Assembly: GCA_947628265.1 (NCBI GenBank)
Contig: CANQZF010000053.1
Location: 1-9,566 of the forward strand
DNA length: 9,566 nt
Source: an uncultured Oscillospiraceae bacterium
Lineage (GTDB): Bacteria > Bacillota > Clostridia > Oscillospirales > Oscillospiraceae
Direction: 5' to 3'
Program-made: the position numbers and the translations under genes
Shown here: positions 1 to 5,691 of the stretch, piece by piece
How positions within the stretch are numbered: position 1 is the stretch's first letter
Layout of the letters: each line of letters starts with the position of its first letter
Notes under the pieces: generated by a model
Told to the model about the DNA's origin: nothing
The model's database searches: none
The model's input: only the letters and a program-made list of their open reading frames with translations

Positions 1-62
1 TGGGTGATGACCTGGTCCGGGAACAGGATGTCCTCGGGCTTGTAGTCTCTGTTATGTGCCAT
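1..62 (-). CDS. gyrA: Type IIA topoisomerase subunit A, probably DNA gyrase A (N-terminal fragment)
   Basis: Only the first 20 codons are inside the window (it begins MAHNRDYKPED and continues past base 1), so no catalytic motif is visible. The start is supported by a GAGG Shine-Dalgarno on the minus strand (bases 70-73), 7 bases before the ATG. The assignment rests mainly on position: it follows gyrB on the same strand after a 73-base gap, the usual gyrB-gyrA arrangement in Bacillota. A short, weakly conserved leader before the breakage-reunion domain fits GyrA. It could instead be a ParC-like A subunit, because some clostridia carry divergent A subunits with similar leaders. The visible residues cannot separate these options. 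Confidence 0.6.
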   Translation of the reverse strand, partial: MAHNRDYKPEDILFPDQVIT

Positions 63-97
63 ACTTAAACCTCGTAATACTCTAAAATCCTACGAAC

Positions 98-119
98 GGG
101 CCGGCACAGTGTCCGGCCC
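98..119. repeat. REP-like GC-rich palindrome in the gyrB-gyrA gap
   Basis: GGGCCGG (98-104) and CCGGCCC (113-119) form a perfect 7-bp stem around a short loop that can add two more pairs. On the minus strand it is preceded by TGTAGG and followed by a C and GTTCG. No T-tract follows on either strand, so a classical intrinsic terminator is unlikely. The layout of a 'TAGGGGC' head followed by a GC palindrome resembles short REP-type elements common between clostridial genes. That resemblance is from memory and was not searched. It sits in the transcribed gap between gyrB and the A-subunit gene, so it could also act as an mRNA stabiliser or processing site. Confidence 0.5.
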
Positions 120-135
120 CTACAAGGCCAGTTTT

Positions 136-2085
136 TTAATAATCCAAGTTCACCGCGTATTTCGCGTTTTCCTCGATCCAGGCCTTTCTGGGTTCCACCT
201 CTTCGCCCATAAGGACGGTGAAGATCTGGTCCGCAGCCACGGCGTCGTCTAAGGTGATGCGCCGGAGAGTGCGCTTTTCCGGGTCCATGGTGGTCTCCCA
301 CAGCTCGTGGGGGTCCATCTCGCCAAGGCCCTTATAGCGGCTTATGTCCACCTTGGCATTGGGGTTGTCGGCGCGCATCTCGGCGCTGATGGCGTCCCGC
401 TCCGGGTCGGAGTAGGCCACCCGCTGGGTCTTTCCCCGGGTCAGCTTGTAAAGCGGCGGTACGGCGGAGTAGACATAGCCGTTTTCAATGAGTGGCCGCA
501 TATAGCGGAAGAAGAACGTAAGCAGTAGGGTCCTGATGTGCGCGCCGTCCACATCGGCATCGGCCATGATGATGATCTTGTGGTAGCGGAGCTTGTCGAT
601 GTTGAACTCCTCCCCGATCCCGGCGCCCAGGGCCACGATGAGGGGGTAGAGCTTGTCGTTGCCGTAAATTTTGTCCGCCCGGGCCTTCTCGACGTTGAGC
701 ATCTTGCCCCACATGGCTAAGATCGCCTGGAAACGGGAGTCCCGGCCCTGGATGGCCGAGCCGGCGGCGGAGTCGCCCTCCACGATGTATATTTCGCAAA
801 GGGAGGGGTCCCGCTCGTTGCAGTCCTGGAGCTTATCGGGCATCTGGCCGGACTCTAAGCCCGTCTTGCGCCGCACGGACTCCCGGGCCTTCTTGGCGGC
901 CTCCCGGGCCCGGTTGGCGGTGAGGGCCTTTTCGATGACCATCTTCCCGAAGGCCGGGTTCTCTTCTAAATAAATCTCCAGCTGCTCGGAGACGATTGCG
1001 TCCACCAGGGAGCGGATGTCGGCGTTGCCCAGCTTCGCCTTGGTCTGGCCCTCGAACTGGGCGTTTGTCAGCTTCACGGAGATAACGGCGGTGAGGCCCT
1101 CCCGGCAGTCCTCGCCGGAGAGCTTGTCGTCGCCCTTTAATTGCCCGATTTTTGTGGCGTAGGCGTTGAGCACCCGGGTCAGGGCCGTCTTGAAGCCCGT
1201 CTCGTGCATACCGCCCTCGGGGGTGTGGATGTTGTTGGCGAAGGAGACCAGCATCTCGTTGTAGCCGTCGTTATACTGGAAGGCGATCTCGGCGATGGAG
1301 TCCTCCTTGCCGCCGGACATGTAGACCACGTCCTGGGTGAGGGGGGTCTTGTGCTGGTTTAAATATTCCACGAACTCCCGGATGCCGCCCTCGTAGTGCA
1401 TATCGTCGAAGACCGGCTCCTCGCCCCGCATATCCTCGATGCGGATGCGAAGGCCGGCATTCAAAAACGCCTGCTCCTGCATACGCTTGTGGAGGATCTC
1501 GTAGTCGTAGACCGTGTCGTCGAACATCTCCGGGTCCGGCTTGAAGGTGACGGTGGTGCCGGTGCGGTCCGTCTCCCCCACCACGGTGATGGGCTCTGTG
1601 ATGTCGCCCCGGGAGAATTTCATCTCGTAGATTTTCCCGTCCTTGTGGACCTGGACCACCAGCCACTCCGAAAGGGCGTTGACCACGGAGGCGCCCACGC
1701 CGTGGAGGCCCCCGGAGACCTTATACCCCCCGCCGCCGAATTTGCCGCCGGCGTGGAGGACGGTGAAGACCACCTCCAGGGCGCTCTTGCCCGTCTGCTG
1801 CTGGATGTCCACGGGGATGCCGCGCCCGTTGTCCACCACGGTGACGGTGTTCCCGGGGTTTATCGTGACCTTGATGTGGTCGCAGTAGCCGGCCAGGGCC
1901 TCGTCGATGGAGTTGTCCACGATCTCGTAGACCAGGTGGTGTAGCCCTGATGAGCTGGTGGACCCTATATACATGCCTGGGCGTTTTCGGACGGCCTCCA
2001 GCCCCTCCAGCACCTGGATCTGGCTGGCGTCGTACTCCTCGGTGATCTTGCCGGTTATGCCCGTGGCCTCATTGAGTTCTTCCAT
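136..2085 (-). CDS. gyrB: DNA gyrase subunit B
   Basis: This is the ATPase subunit of DNA gyrase, which with GyrA introduces negative supercoils. At 649 residues it has the usual Gram-positive length. The order is GHKL ATPase domain (catalytic Glu54 in YEIVDNSIDEA, Asp85 in VVDNGRGI, glycine loop GGLHGVG at 125-131), transducer domain to about 400, TOPRIM (Glu436-Gly-Asp-Ser, then DADVD at 509-513) and the C-terminal GyrA-binding tail with RYKGLGEM (583-590). The frame stays open for 58 more codons upstream, but the ATG at 2085 is chosen because GGAGAG (2095-2100) lies 9 bases before it and homology begins just after. Compared gap-free with E. coli GyrB as recalled, Arg136 (aminocoumarin contact) is Lys148, Lys447 of the quinolone region is Trp459, and Gly429 is Ala441. 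A palindrome-rich 271-base leader precedes it. Confidence 0.98.
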   Translation of the reverse strand: MEELNEATGITGKITEEYDASQIQVLEGLEAVRKRPGMYIGSTSSSGLHHLVYEIVDNSIDEALAGYCDHIKVTINPGNTVTVVDNGRGIPVDIQQQTGKSALEVVFTVLHAGGKFGGGGYKVSGGLHGVGASVVNALSEWLVVQVHKDGKIYEMKFSRGDITEPITVVGETDRTGTTVTFKPDPEMFDDTVYDYEILHKRMQEQAFLNAGLRIRIEDMRGEEPVFDDMHYEGGIREFVEYLNQHKTPLTQDVVYMSGGKEDSIAEIAFQYNDGYNEMLVSFANNIHTPEGGMHETGFKTALTRVLNAYATKIGQLKGDDKLSGEDCREGLTAVISVKLTNAQFEGQTKAKLGNADIRSLVDAIVSEQLEIYLEENPAFGKMVIEKALTANRAREAAKKARESVRRKTGLESGQMPDKLQDCNERDPSLCEIYIVEGDSAAGSAIQGRDSRFQAILAMWGKMLNVEKARADKIYGNDKLYPLIVALGAGIGEEFNIDKLRYHKIIIMADADVDGAHIRTLLLTFFFRYMRPLIENGYVYSAVPPLYKLTRGKTQRVAYSDPERDAISAEMRADNPNAKVDISRYKGLGEMDPHELWETTMDPEKRTLRRITLDDAVAADQIFTVLMGEEVEPRKAWIEENAKYAVNLDY

Positions 2086-2129
2086 AAGAAAATGCTCTCC
2101 AATCCTAAGAAAAATGCGCACTTCTATCC

Positions 2130-2154
2130 AGGACAGACATTTTTTGCCTGTCCT
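2130..2154. repeat. Hairpin near gyrB start, over the putative promoter -10 region
   Basis: AGGACAG (2130-2136) pairs with CTGTCCT (2148-2154). After one mismatch, two further pairs close a five-T loop on the plus strand. On the minus strand it starts 5 bases after a perfect TTGACA hexamer, so it occupies spacer and -10 positions of a possible gyrB promoter, or the 5' end of its leader RNA. An operator, a leader hairpin or a relic repeat are all possible. Confidence 0.45.
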
Positions 2155-2180
2155 CAGTTTGTCAAAAAACTCTATTTCAA

Positions 2181-2215
2181 TAATTTTTGCGGCGGCATGT
2201 ACGTCGCAAAAATTA
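2181..2215. repeat. Long inverted repeat in gyrB leader
   Basis: TAATTTTTGCG (2181-2191) and CGCAAAAATTA (2205-2215) are perfect 11-bp arms. Three further inner positions pair if one G-T (plus strand) or A-C (minus strand) is allowed, leaving a 7-base loop. The T-run lies in the 5' arm and the A-run in the 3' arm, the reverse of a terminator, so neither strand gives a hairpin followed by a U-tract. This is the shape of a transposable-element end or cruciform-forming site rather than a terminator. Confidence 0.5.
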
Positions 2216-2275
2216 CCTTTTGTCGCCCAAGTGTGCCGCTTGCGGCGCGCGCAGGGCAACAGCAGGAAGATTCGA

Positions 2276-2297
2276 CGTGAATTCCGCAGAATTCACG
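2276..2297. repeat. Perfect 9-bp inverted repeat in gyrB leader
   Basis: CGTGAATTC (2276-2284) and GAATTCACG (2289-2297) form a perfect 9-bp stem with a 4-base loop. A second pair of arms, GGAAGA (2265-2270) and TCTTCC (2303-2308), brackets it and could extend the structure. The block CCGCAGAATT in it recurs at 7235-7244 downstream of the GH5 gene, again close to an ATTCAC, which suggests a shared repeat family. Confidence 0.5.
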
Positions 2298-2326
2298 GCG
2301 GGTCTTCCGCACGTATCCCCTTGGCA

Positions 2327-2351
2327 TCGAAAGCCCCAAAGGGGCTTTCGA
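2327..2351. repeat. Perfect 11-bp hairpin just after the PH-domain gene
   Basis: TCGAAAGCCCC (2327-2337) and GGGGCTTTCGA (2341-2351) form a perfect 11-bp stem with a three-base loop, beginning 5 bases after the stop codon of the PH-domain gene on the minus strand. Its position suggests the end of the dnaN-to-PH operon. However, no U-tract follows on the minus strand, so an intrinsic terminator would be atypical. RNA 3'-end protection or processing between the upstream operon and gyrB is an alternative. Confidence 0.55.
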
Positions 2352-2356
2352 GCCAG

Positions 2357-2782
2357 TCAGGTTTCGATGTCGTCGGGGTCGAAGTCGGAGTCCGCGTCCG
2401 GGTCGTCGAAGGGGTTGCCGTGGAGAACCTCCATGGGCCGCATGCGCCGCTTGTCCTTGGCTTTCTCCACCGACTGGTGGATGAGCTCGCTGACGGCCCT
2501 GGGGTCCTTGACATTTTTGAGCTCCAGCGTGGGGGCGGAGGTGTCGGAGGAGTAGATATGGATGGTCCCCACGCCGAAGATTCGCTGGCCCAGCCGCATG
2601 TTGAGGTCGATGTCCCGGATTCGGTAGAGCAGGACCTCGTCGGTCTTGATGGTCAAAAATCCCTTCTCCAGGAAAAGCCGGTCCTCGCTGAGGCTGTATT
2701 TCGTAAAGGTCATGGGGATGCCAAGGATACGCCTTCTGTCCTGCCAGATTTTCTCCACAGGCACGAATTTTGTTTTCGCCAT
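2357..2782 (-). CDS. Bacterial PH-domain protein with acidic tail
   Basis: This is a 141-residue soluble protein with no signal peptide or membrane segment. Residues about 20-105 read as a bacterial pleckstrin-homology-like fold (bPH/YdbT-type). The clues are TKYSLSEDRLFLEKG followed by a basic and aliphatic strand pair, RIRDIDL, an FGVGTIHI turn, and a closing helix after DPRAVSELI. A charged linker follows (about 108-118), then an Asp-rich tail from about 125 (DDPDADSDFDPDD). The ATG at 2782 has GGAGG 9 bases upstream. The gap to remB is only 23 bases, so it is probably co-transcribed with recF and remB. Its role is unknown: bPH domains are mostly thought to be oligomerisation or protein-binding modules. 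I infer, but cannot show, a link to replication or cell-envelope functions. Confidence 0.8.
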   Translation of the reverse strand: MAKTKFVPVEKIWQDRRRILGIPMTFTKYSLSEDRLFLEKGFLTIKTDEVLLYRIRDIDLNMRLGQRIFGVGTIHIYSSDTSAPTLELKNVKDPRAVSELIHQSVEKAKDKRRMRPMEVLHGNPFDDPDADSDFDPDDIET

Positions 2783-2805
2783 TTACTTGTTCCTCCCGTT
2801 CAATA

Positions 2806-3066
2806 TCAGATAAAATCCTCGTCAGCCGCCCTGCGAAAGAGGGTCTGGGAGCCCAGCTGCGTCAGCCACACCCCGGTTTTTCCCCGGTCCTCCGTGACCA
2901 CGAAGGCCTTGGGAAGCTCCTCGGAGACGTAGGTGACGCGGCCCTCCCGCTGGGCCCGGTTCAGGAAATCTCTTGTGATTTTTGAGCTCGTGGTGTTGTC
3001 CAAATCGAAGATGCCGATGACGGTCCGCTCCCGGACCACGCTGTCCTGTCCAAGATGGAGATACAC
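2806..3066 (-). CDS. remB: RemB/YaaB family regulator (DUF370)
   Basis: This 86-residue protein begins MYLHLGQD followed by an IGIFDLDNT motif, which matches B. subtilis YaaB (RemB) as recalled, including its length and its place after recF. The Rem family (RemA, RemB) includes small DNA-binding regulators of extracellular-matrix genes in Bacillus; the role in this organism is inferred. Translation starts at GTG (3066-3064). That codon shares one base with the recF stop (TAGTG), and GGGAGG inside the recF end lies 8 bases before it, indicating translational coupling. The C-terminal part (TGVWLTQLGSQTLFRR) keeps the conserved end seen in YaaB-like proteins. No signal peptide or membrane segment is present. 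Confidence 0.9.
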   Translation of the reverse strand: MYLHLGQDSVVRERTVIGIFDLDNTTSSKITRDFLNRAQREGRVTYVSEELPKAFVVTEDRGKTGVWLTQLGSQTLFRRAADEDFI

Positions 3067-4166
3067 TAGCTTATCCTCCCGTTCTCCACGGTGAGGACCC
3101 GCCCGCCGGTGCGTTTGGCCACCTTCTCGTCCTCACAGCAGGTGATGAAGACCTGTCCGCCCCCCACCCGGTTGAGAACAAAGTCCTGGCGGTAGGCGTC
3201 CAGCTCCGAGAGCACGTCGTCCAGCAGTAAAAGCGGGTACTCCCCCCGGGCGCTCTTGTGGAGCTCCAGCTCCGCCAGCTTCACGCTGAGGGCCGCCGTC
3301 CTGGTCTGGCCCTGGGAGGCGTAAGCCTTGGCGGGGGAGCCGTTGATACTTATCTCGATGTCGTCCTTGTGAGCCCCGGAGAGGCACAGCCGGGACGCCA
3401 GCTCCGCCTCCCGGTGGGTCCGCTGGTGCTCCATGAGCTGCGGCAGGATGACGGAGGCCGGGGCTAAGGGGTCCGTCACGGTTTTGACGGTGGTATATTT
3501 GAGCTCCAGCTTCTCCCCGCCGGAAAACTCCCCGTGGATCTTGGCGCTCTCGGGGCCCAGGCGCTCGAGAAACGCGGCCCTATAGTGGATGAGCTCCGCC
3601 CCCAGCTCGCAAAGGCGCTGGTTGTAGTCGTCTAAAAGCGGCAGGAGGGAGGGGTTTTCCTCCCAGTCCCGGAGAATTCTTGTCTTCCCCTCGTAGGCTT
3701 TGTTGAACTGGGCAAGCGCGGCGGCGTACCGGGGCCGCAGCTGGCTGATGCTCTCGTCCATGAGCCGCCGCCGGAGGGACGCGGAGCCCCGGATGAGTTC
3801 CAAATCGTCGGGGCAGAACAGGACGGCGGCGAAGACCCCGGCAAAGTCCAGGGAGGTCTTTTTTTTGACGCCGTTTACGGTCATCTCCCGCCGGCGTCCC
3901 CGCCGGAGCGTCAGCTCCAGCCTCTGCTCCCGGCCGTCGGCCTCGCCGGAGGCGGTGATCCGGGTCTCCTGGGCGTCGAAGCCCATGAGCTCCTTATCGG
4001 ACCTTGCCCGGAAGCTCCGGCCGGCGGAGAGGACGTAGATGGCCTCCAAAAGGTTCGTCTTCCCCTGGGCGTTGCGGCCGGCGATGACGTTGATGCCGGG
4101 GGCAAATTGGGCCTCCGACTCTAAATAGTTGCGAAAGCCCTGGAGGCGGATGGTGTCGATAAACAT
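3066..4166 (-). CDS. recF: DNA replication and repair protein RecF
   Basis: This is a 366-residue SMC-like ATPase that, with RecO and RecR, loads RecA at single-strand gaps and stalled forks. Visible motifs are the Walker A GRNAQGKTN (30-38), the RecF-typical CPDDLELIRG (118-127), an RRR patch (132-134), LSGAHKDD (262-269), the ABC signature-like SQGQTRT (284-290) and Walker B LLLLDDVLSELD (312-323). The length is normal. The ATG at 4166 lies 3 bases past the stop of the S4-domain gene, and the ribosome-binding site (GGAG, six bases upstream) lies in the end of that gene, so the two are probably coupled. Its stop overlaps the remB start by one base. Confidence 0.98.
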   Translation of the reverse strand: MFIDTIRLQGFRNYLESEAQFAPGINVIAGRNAQGKTNLLEAIYVLSAGRSFRARSDKELMGFDAQETRITASGEADGREQRLELTLRRGRRREMTVNGVKKKTSLDFAGVFAAVLFCPDDLELIRGSASLRRRLMDESISQLRPRYAAALAQFNKAYEGKTRILRDWEENPSLLPLLDDYNQRLCELGAELIHYRAAFLERLGPESAKIHGEFSGGEKLELKYTTVKTVTDPLAPASVILPQLMEHQRTHREAELASRLCLSGAHKDDIEISINGSPAKAYASQGQTRTAALSVKLAELELHKSARGEYPLLLLDDVLSELDAYRQDFVLNRVGGGQVFITCCEDEKVAKRTGGRVLTVENGRIS

Positions 4167-4169
4167 ACC

Positions 4170-4421
4170 CTACTCCGCCGTGACCTTGTAAAGGAGTCCG
4201 CCCAACGCCACCGTGTCCCCGGGGCGCAGCTTTTTGCCCCGCTGAAGGCACGTCTCGCCGTTGACCAGGACCTGGCCCTCCAAAACGCGCTCCTTGGCCT
4301 CTCCCCCGGTCCCCACGGCATTCGCGAACTTCAAAAAAGCGTCCAGCTTGATAAACTCCGTGGAGATGGGGATCTCCTCAATTTTCGGCCGGGCGACCCG
4401 GGCCTTTACCTTAACCCTCAT
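4170..4421 (-). CDS. yaaA: S4-domain RNA-binding protein YaaA (RlbA type)
   Basis: This 83-residue protein is almost entirely one S4 domain. It has TEFIKLDAFLKFANAVGTGGEAK, then the VLVNGE turn and the RGKKLRPGDTV strand typical of S4 RNA-binding folds. B. subtilis carries a like gene between dnaN and recF, and such proteins are thought to act in ribosome assembly or rRNA binding. The ATG at 4421 lies inside the last codons of dnaN: the genes overlap by 11 bases in different frames, so translation is likely coupled and the dnaN tail would supply the initiation context. It ends in TAG (4172-4170), just before the recF start. Confidence 0.93.
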   Translation of the reverse strand: MRVKVKARVARPKIEEIPISTEFIKLDAFLKFANAVGTGGEAKERVLEGQVLVNGETCLQRGKKLRPGDTVALGGLLYKVTAE

Positions 4422-5526
4422 TGGCTCTCAGCCTCACGGGAAGGATCATGTAGAGGAAGCTGCGGCTGCCGTCGGTGGGGACGATGACGCAGGGGGCCAC
4501 GCCGGTAGAAAGCTGGAGCCGCACGCTGTCCGCCGGGGCGGCCCGCAGGGCCTCCAGAATGTAGCGGTTGTTAAAGCCGATCTCCAGCCCCTCCCCGTCC
4601 CCGGAAACCGGGCACTCGTCGTTGGCGCGGCCTAAGGTGGTGGCGGTGGAGACCTTCAGAAGGTTCTCCGTAAAGCAGCAGCGCACGGGACTCTTGAATT
4701 TGTCGTTTATAATGAGGGACACCCGCTCGATGGTGCTGATGAGGTCCCGCCTGTCCGCCTCGATGCTGTACTTGCTGGACTGGGGGATGGAGTTGCGGTA
4801 GTTCAAAAACTCCCCCTCCAGCCTCCGGGAGATGAGGGTCGTGGCGCCGATGGAAAACATCACGTGCTTGCTGCCAAGAGTGATCTTGATGAGCTCGTCG
4901 CTGTCCTCCGCGATGCGCTCCACCTCGGAGAGGGCCGTGCCCGGGACCACGAAGGAGATCTTCTCCACCTCGGTCTTGGCCACCCGCTCCCGCCGCAGGG
5001 CCAGCCGGAAGCCGTCCACCGCCACCACGGTGAGGATGTCGTTTTCCACCTCGAAGAGGGCGCCGGTGTGGATGGGACGGGCCTCGTTGTCCGATACGGC
5101 GAAGTTCGTCTCCCCAATCATGGCCTTCATGTCCTTCTCCGTCATGTAGACGGAGTTCTGGTAGTCCACATACGGCAGCTCGGGATACTCCTCCGCCGAG
5201 AGGCCGGTGAGGTTGAACTCGCTCATGGCGCAGCGGATGTTGATGCCGAACTTCTCGTTGACGCTCATGTAGACGATGTCGTCAGGGAGCTTGCGGATGA
5301 TGTCGCCGATGAGCCTGGCGTTGATGACTACGCTCCCCGGCTCCGTCACGTCCGCCTTGATGGTGGAGCGTATGCCCGTCTTCAGGTCGTACCCGGAGAC
5401 CGTCAGGTCCGCGCCGGCCTCAAAGAGAAGCCCCTCCAAGCTGGGGACGGCGCTCTTGGCGGCGGCGGCCCGGGAGGCCGTAGTCACGGCGGCGGCCAGC
5501 TCGTTTTTTTCGCAGGAAAATTTCAT
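4411..5526 (-). CDS. dnaN: DNA polymerase III beta subunit (sliding clamp)
   Basis: This 371-residue sliding clamp confers processivity on DNA polymerase III. The length fits three repeated clamp domains of about 120 residues. Recognisable points are MKFSCEKNELAAAV at the start, AEEYPELP at the end of domain I (about 111-118), VAVDGFRLALRR in domain II (about 168-179) and the C-terminal DGSRSFLYMILPVRL, which contributes to the peptide-binding cleft. The ATG at 5526 is preceded by a strong GGGAGGAAC ribosome-binding site. It is the first gene leftward of the putative oriC and is transcribed away from it, so it is co-directional with the leftward fork. No clear sigma-A promoter is visible in front; the AT-rich TATATT near 5576 lacks a good -35. 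Confidence 0.97.
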   Translation of the reverse strand: MKFSCEKNELAAAVTTASRAAAAKSAVPSLEGLLFEAGADLTVSGYDLKTGIRSTIKADVTEPGSVVINARLIGDIIRKLPDDIVYMSVNEKFGINIRCAMSEFNLTGLSAEEYPELPYVDYQNSVYMTEKDMKAMIGETNFAVSDNEARPIHTGALFEVENDILTVVAVDGFRLALRRERVAKTEVEKISFVVPGTALSEVERIAEDSDELIKITLGSKHVMFSIGATTLISRRLEGEFLNYRNSIPQSSKYSIEADRRDLISTIERVSLIINDKFKSPVRCCFTENLLKVSTATTLGRANDECPVSGDGEGLEIGFNNRYILEALRAAPADSVRLQLSTGVAPCVIVPTDGSRSFLYMILPVRLRANEG

Positions 5527-5581
5527 GATCCGTTCCTCCCATAAAAAAATAGGAATAAAGAGAAAGACAGTAGAATATATT

Positions 5582-5599
5582 TAGTAGTTGCTGTAGTAG
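5582..5599 (-). promoter_or_regulatory. DnaA-trio-like element
   Basis: The minus strand reads CTA-CTA-CAG-CAA-CTA-CTA, six trinucleotides, four of them exact. The complementary strand is thus 3'-GAT repeats in the direction from the DnaA boxes toward the AT-rich DNA, the polarity known for DnaA-trios that bind DnaA as single-stranded DNA. It starts 10 bases past the nearest DnaA-box-like site, and TAAATATATT DNA follows directly. The middle two triplets are degenerate. Confidence 0.6.
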
Positions 5600-5609
5600 G
5601 GAAAAAATA

Positions 5610-5618
5610 TGTGGAAAA
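5610..5618 (-). promoter_or_regulatory. DnaA-box-like site TTTTCCACA
   Basis: This site differs from the consensus TTATCCACA at one position. It has the same orientation as the 5664-5672 site and is the box nearest the trio-like tract, the place from which DnaA would extend onto single-stranded DNA. Confidence 0.6.
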
Positions 5619-5663
5619 CCGGGATAAACCCGGGAATGACGGGAATTTTCGGATTTTGAAGGC

Positions 5664-5672
5664 TGTGGACAA
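5664..5672 (-). promoter_or_regulatory. DnaA-box-like site TTGTCCACA
   Basis: This site has one mismatch to TTATCCACA and the same orientation as the 5610-5618 site, 45 bases away. It lies in the dnaA-dnaN gap, so binding by DnaA is plausible. Confidence 0.55.
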
Positions 5673-5691
5673 GGAAGGCCTTTTTTCGGCT

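Larger units (their letters stand above)
2086..2356 (-). other. Palindrome-rich intergenic leader of gyrB
   Basis: This gap between the PH-domain gene and gyrB holds five inverted repeats, listed separately or here: 2327-2351, 2276-2297, GCCGC/GCGGC at 2235-2246, 2181-2215 and 2130-2154. The minus strand also carries a perfect TTGACA (2165-2160). A -10 match at normal spacing is poor: AAAAAT at 15 bases spacing is the best. If this is the gyrB promoter, the 2130-2154 inverted repeat would cover its -10 region, where a repressor or supercoiling-dependent structure could act. No protein-coding reading is convincing here; the open frame continuing upstream of gyrB lacks its own ribosome-binding site and homology. 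The whole stretch could instead be decayed mobile repeat sequence. Confidence 0.6.

Noticed and set aside
1396..1944. Plus-strand open frame of 182 codons opposite gyrB
   Set aside because: It is antisense to conserved GyrB domains, with a composition typical of mirror frames and no family motif.
2086..2259. 58-codon in-frame extension upstream of gyrB
   Set aside because: It reads through the palindromic leader, has no ribosome-binding site or family similarity, while the internal ATG at 2085 has GGAGAG at 9 bases and starts where GyrB homology does.
1958..2932. Long plus-strand open frame of 324 codons
   Set aside because: It runs antisense through gyrB, the leader, the PH gene and remB, and its product is low-complexity. 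It is a by-product of GC-rich codon use.
4864..5544. Plus-strand open frame of 226 codons opposite dnaN
   Set aside because: It lies entirely antisense to a clear clamp gene, is rich in Gly, His, Val and Asp as expected for a shadow frame, and has no credible start context.
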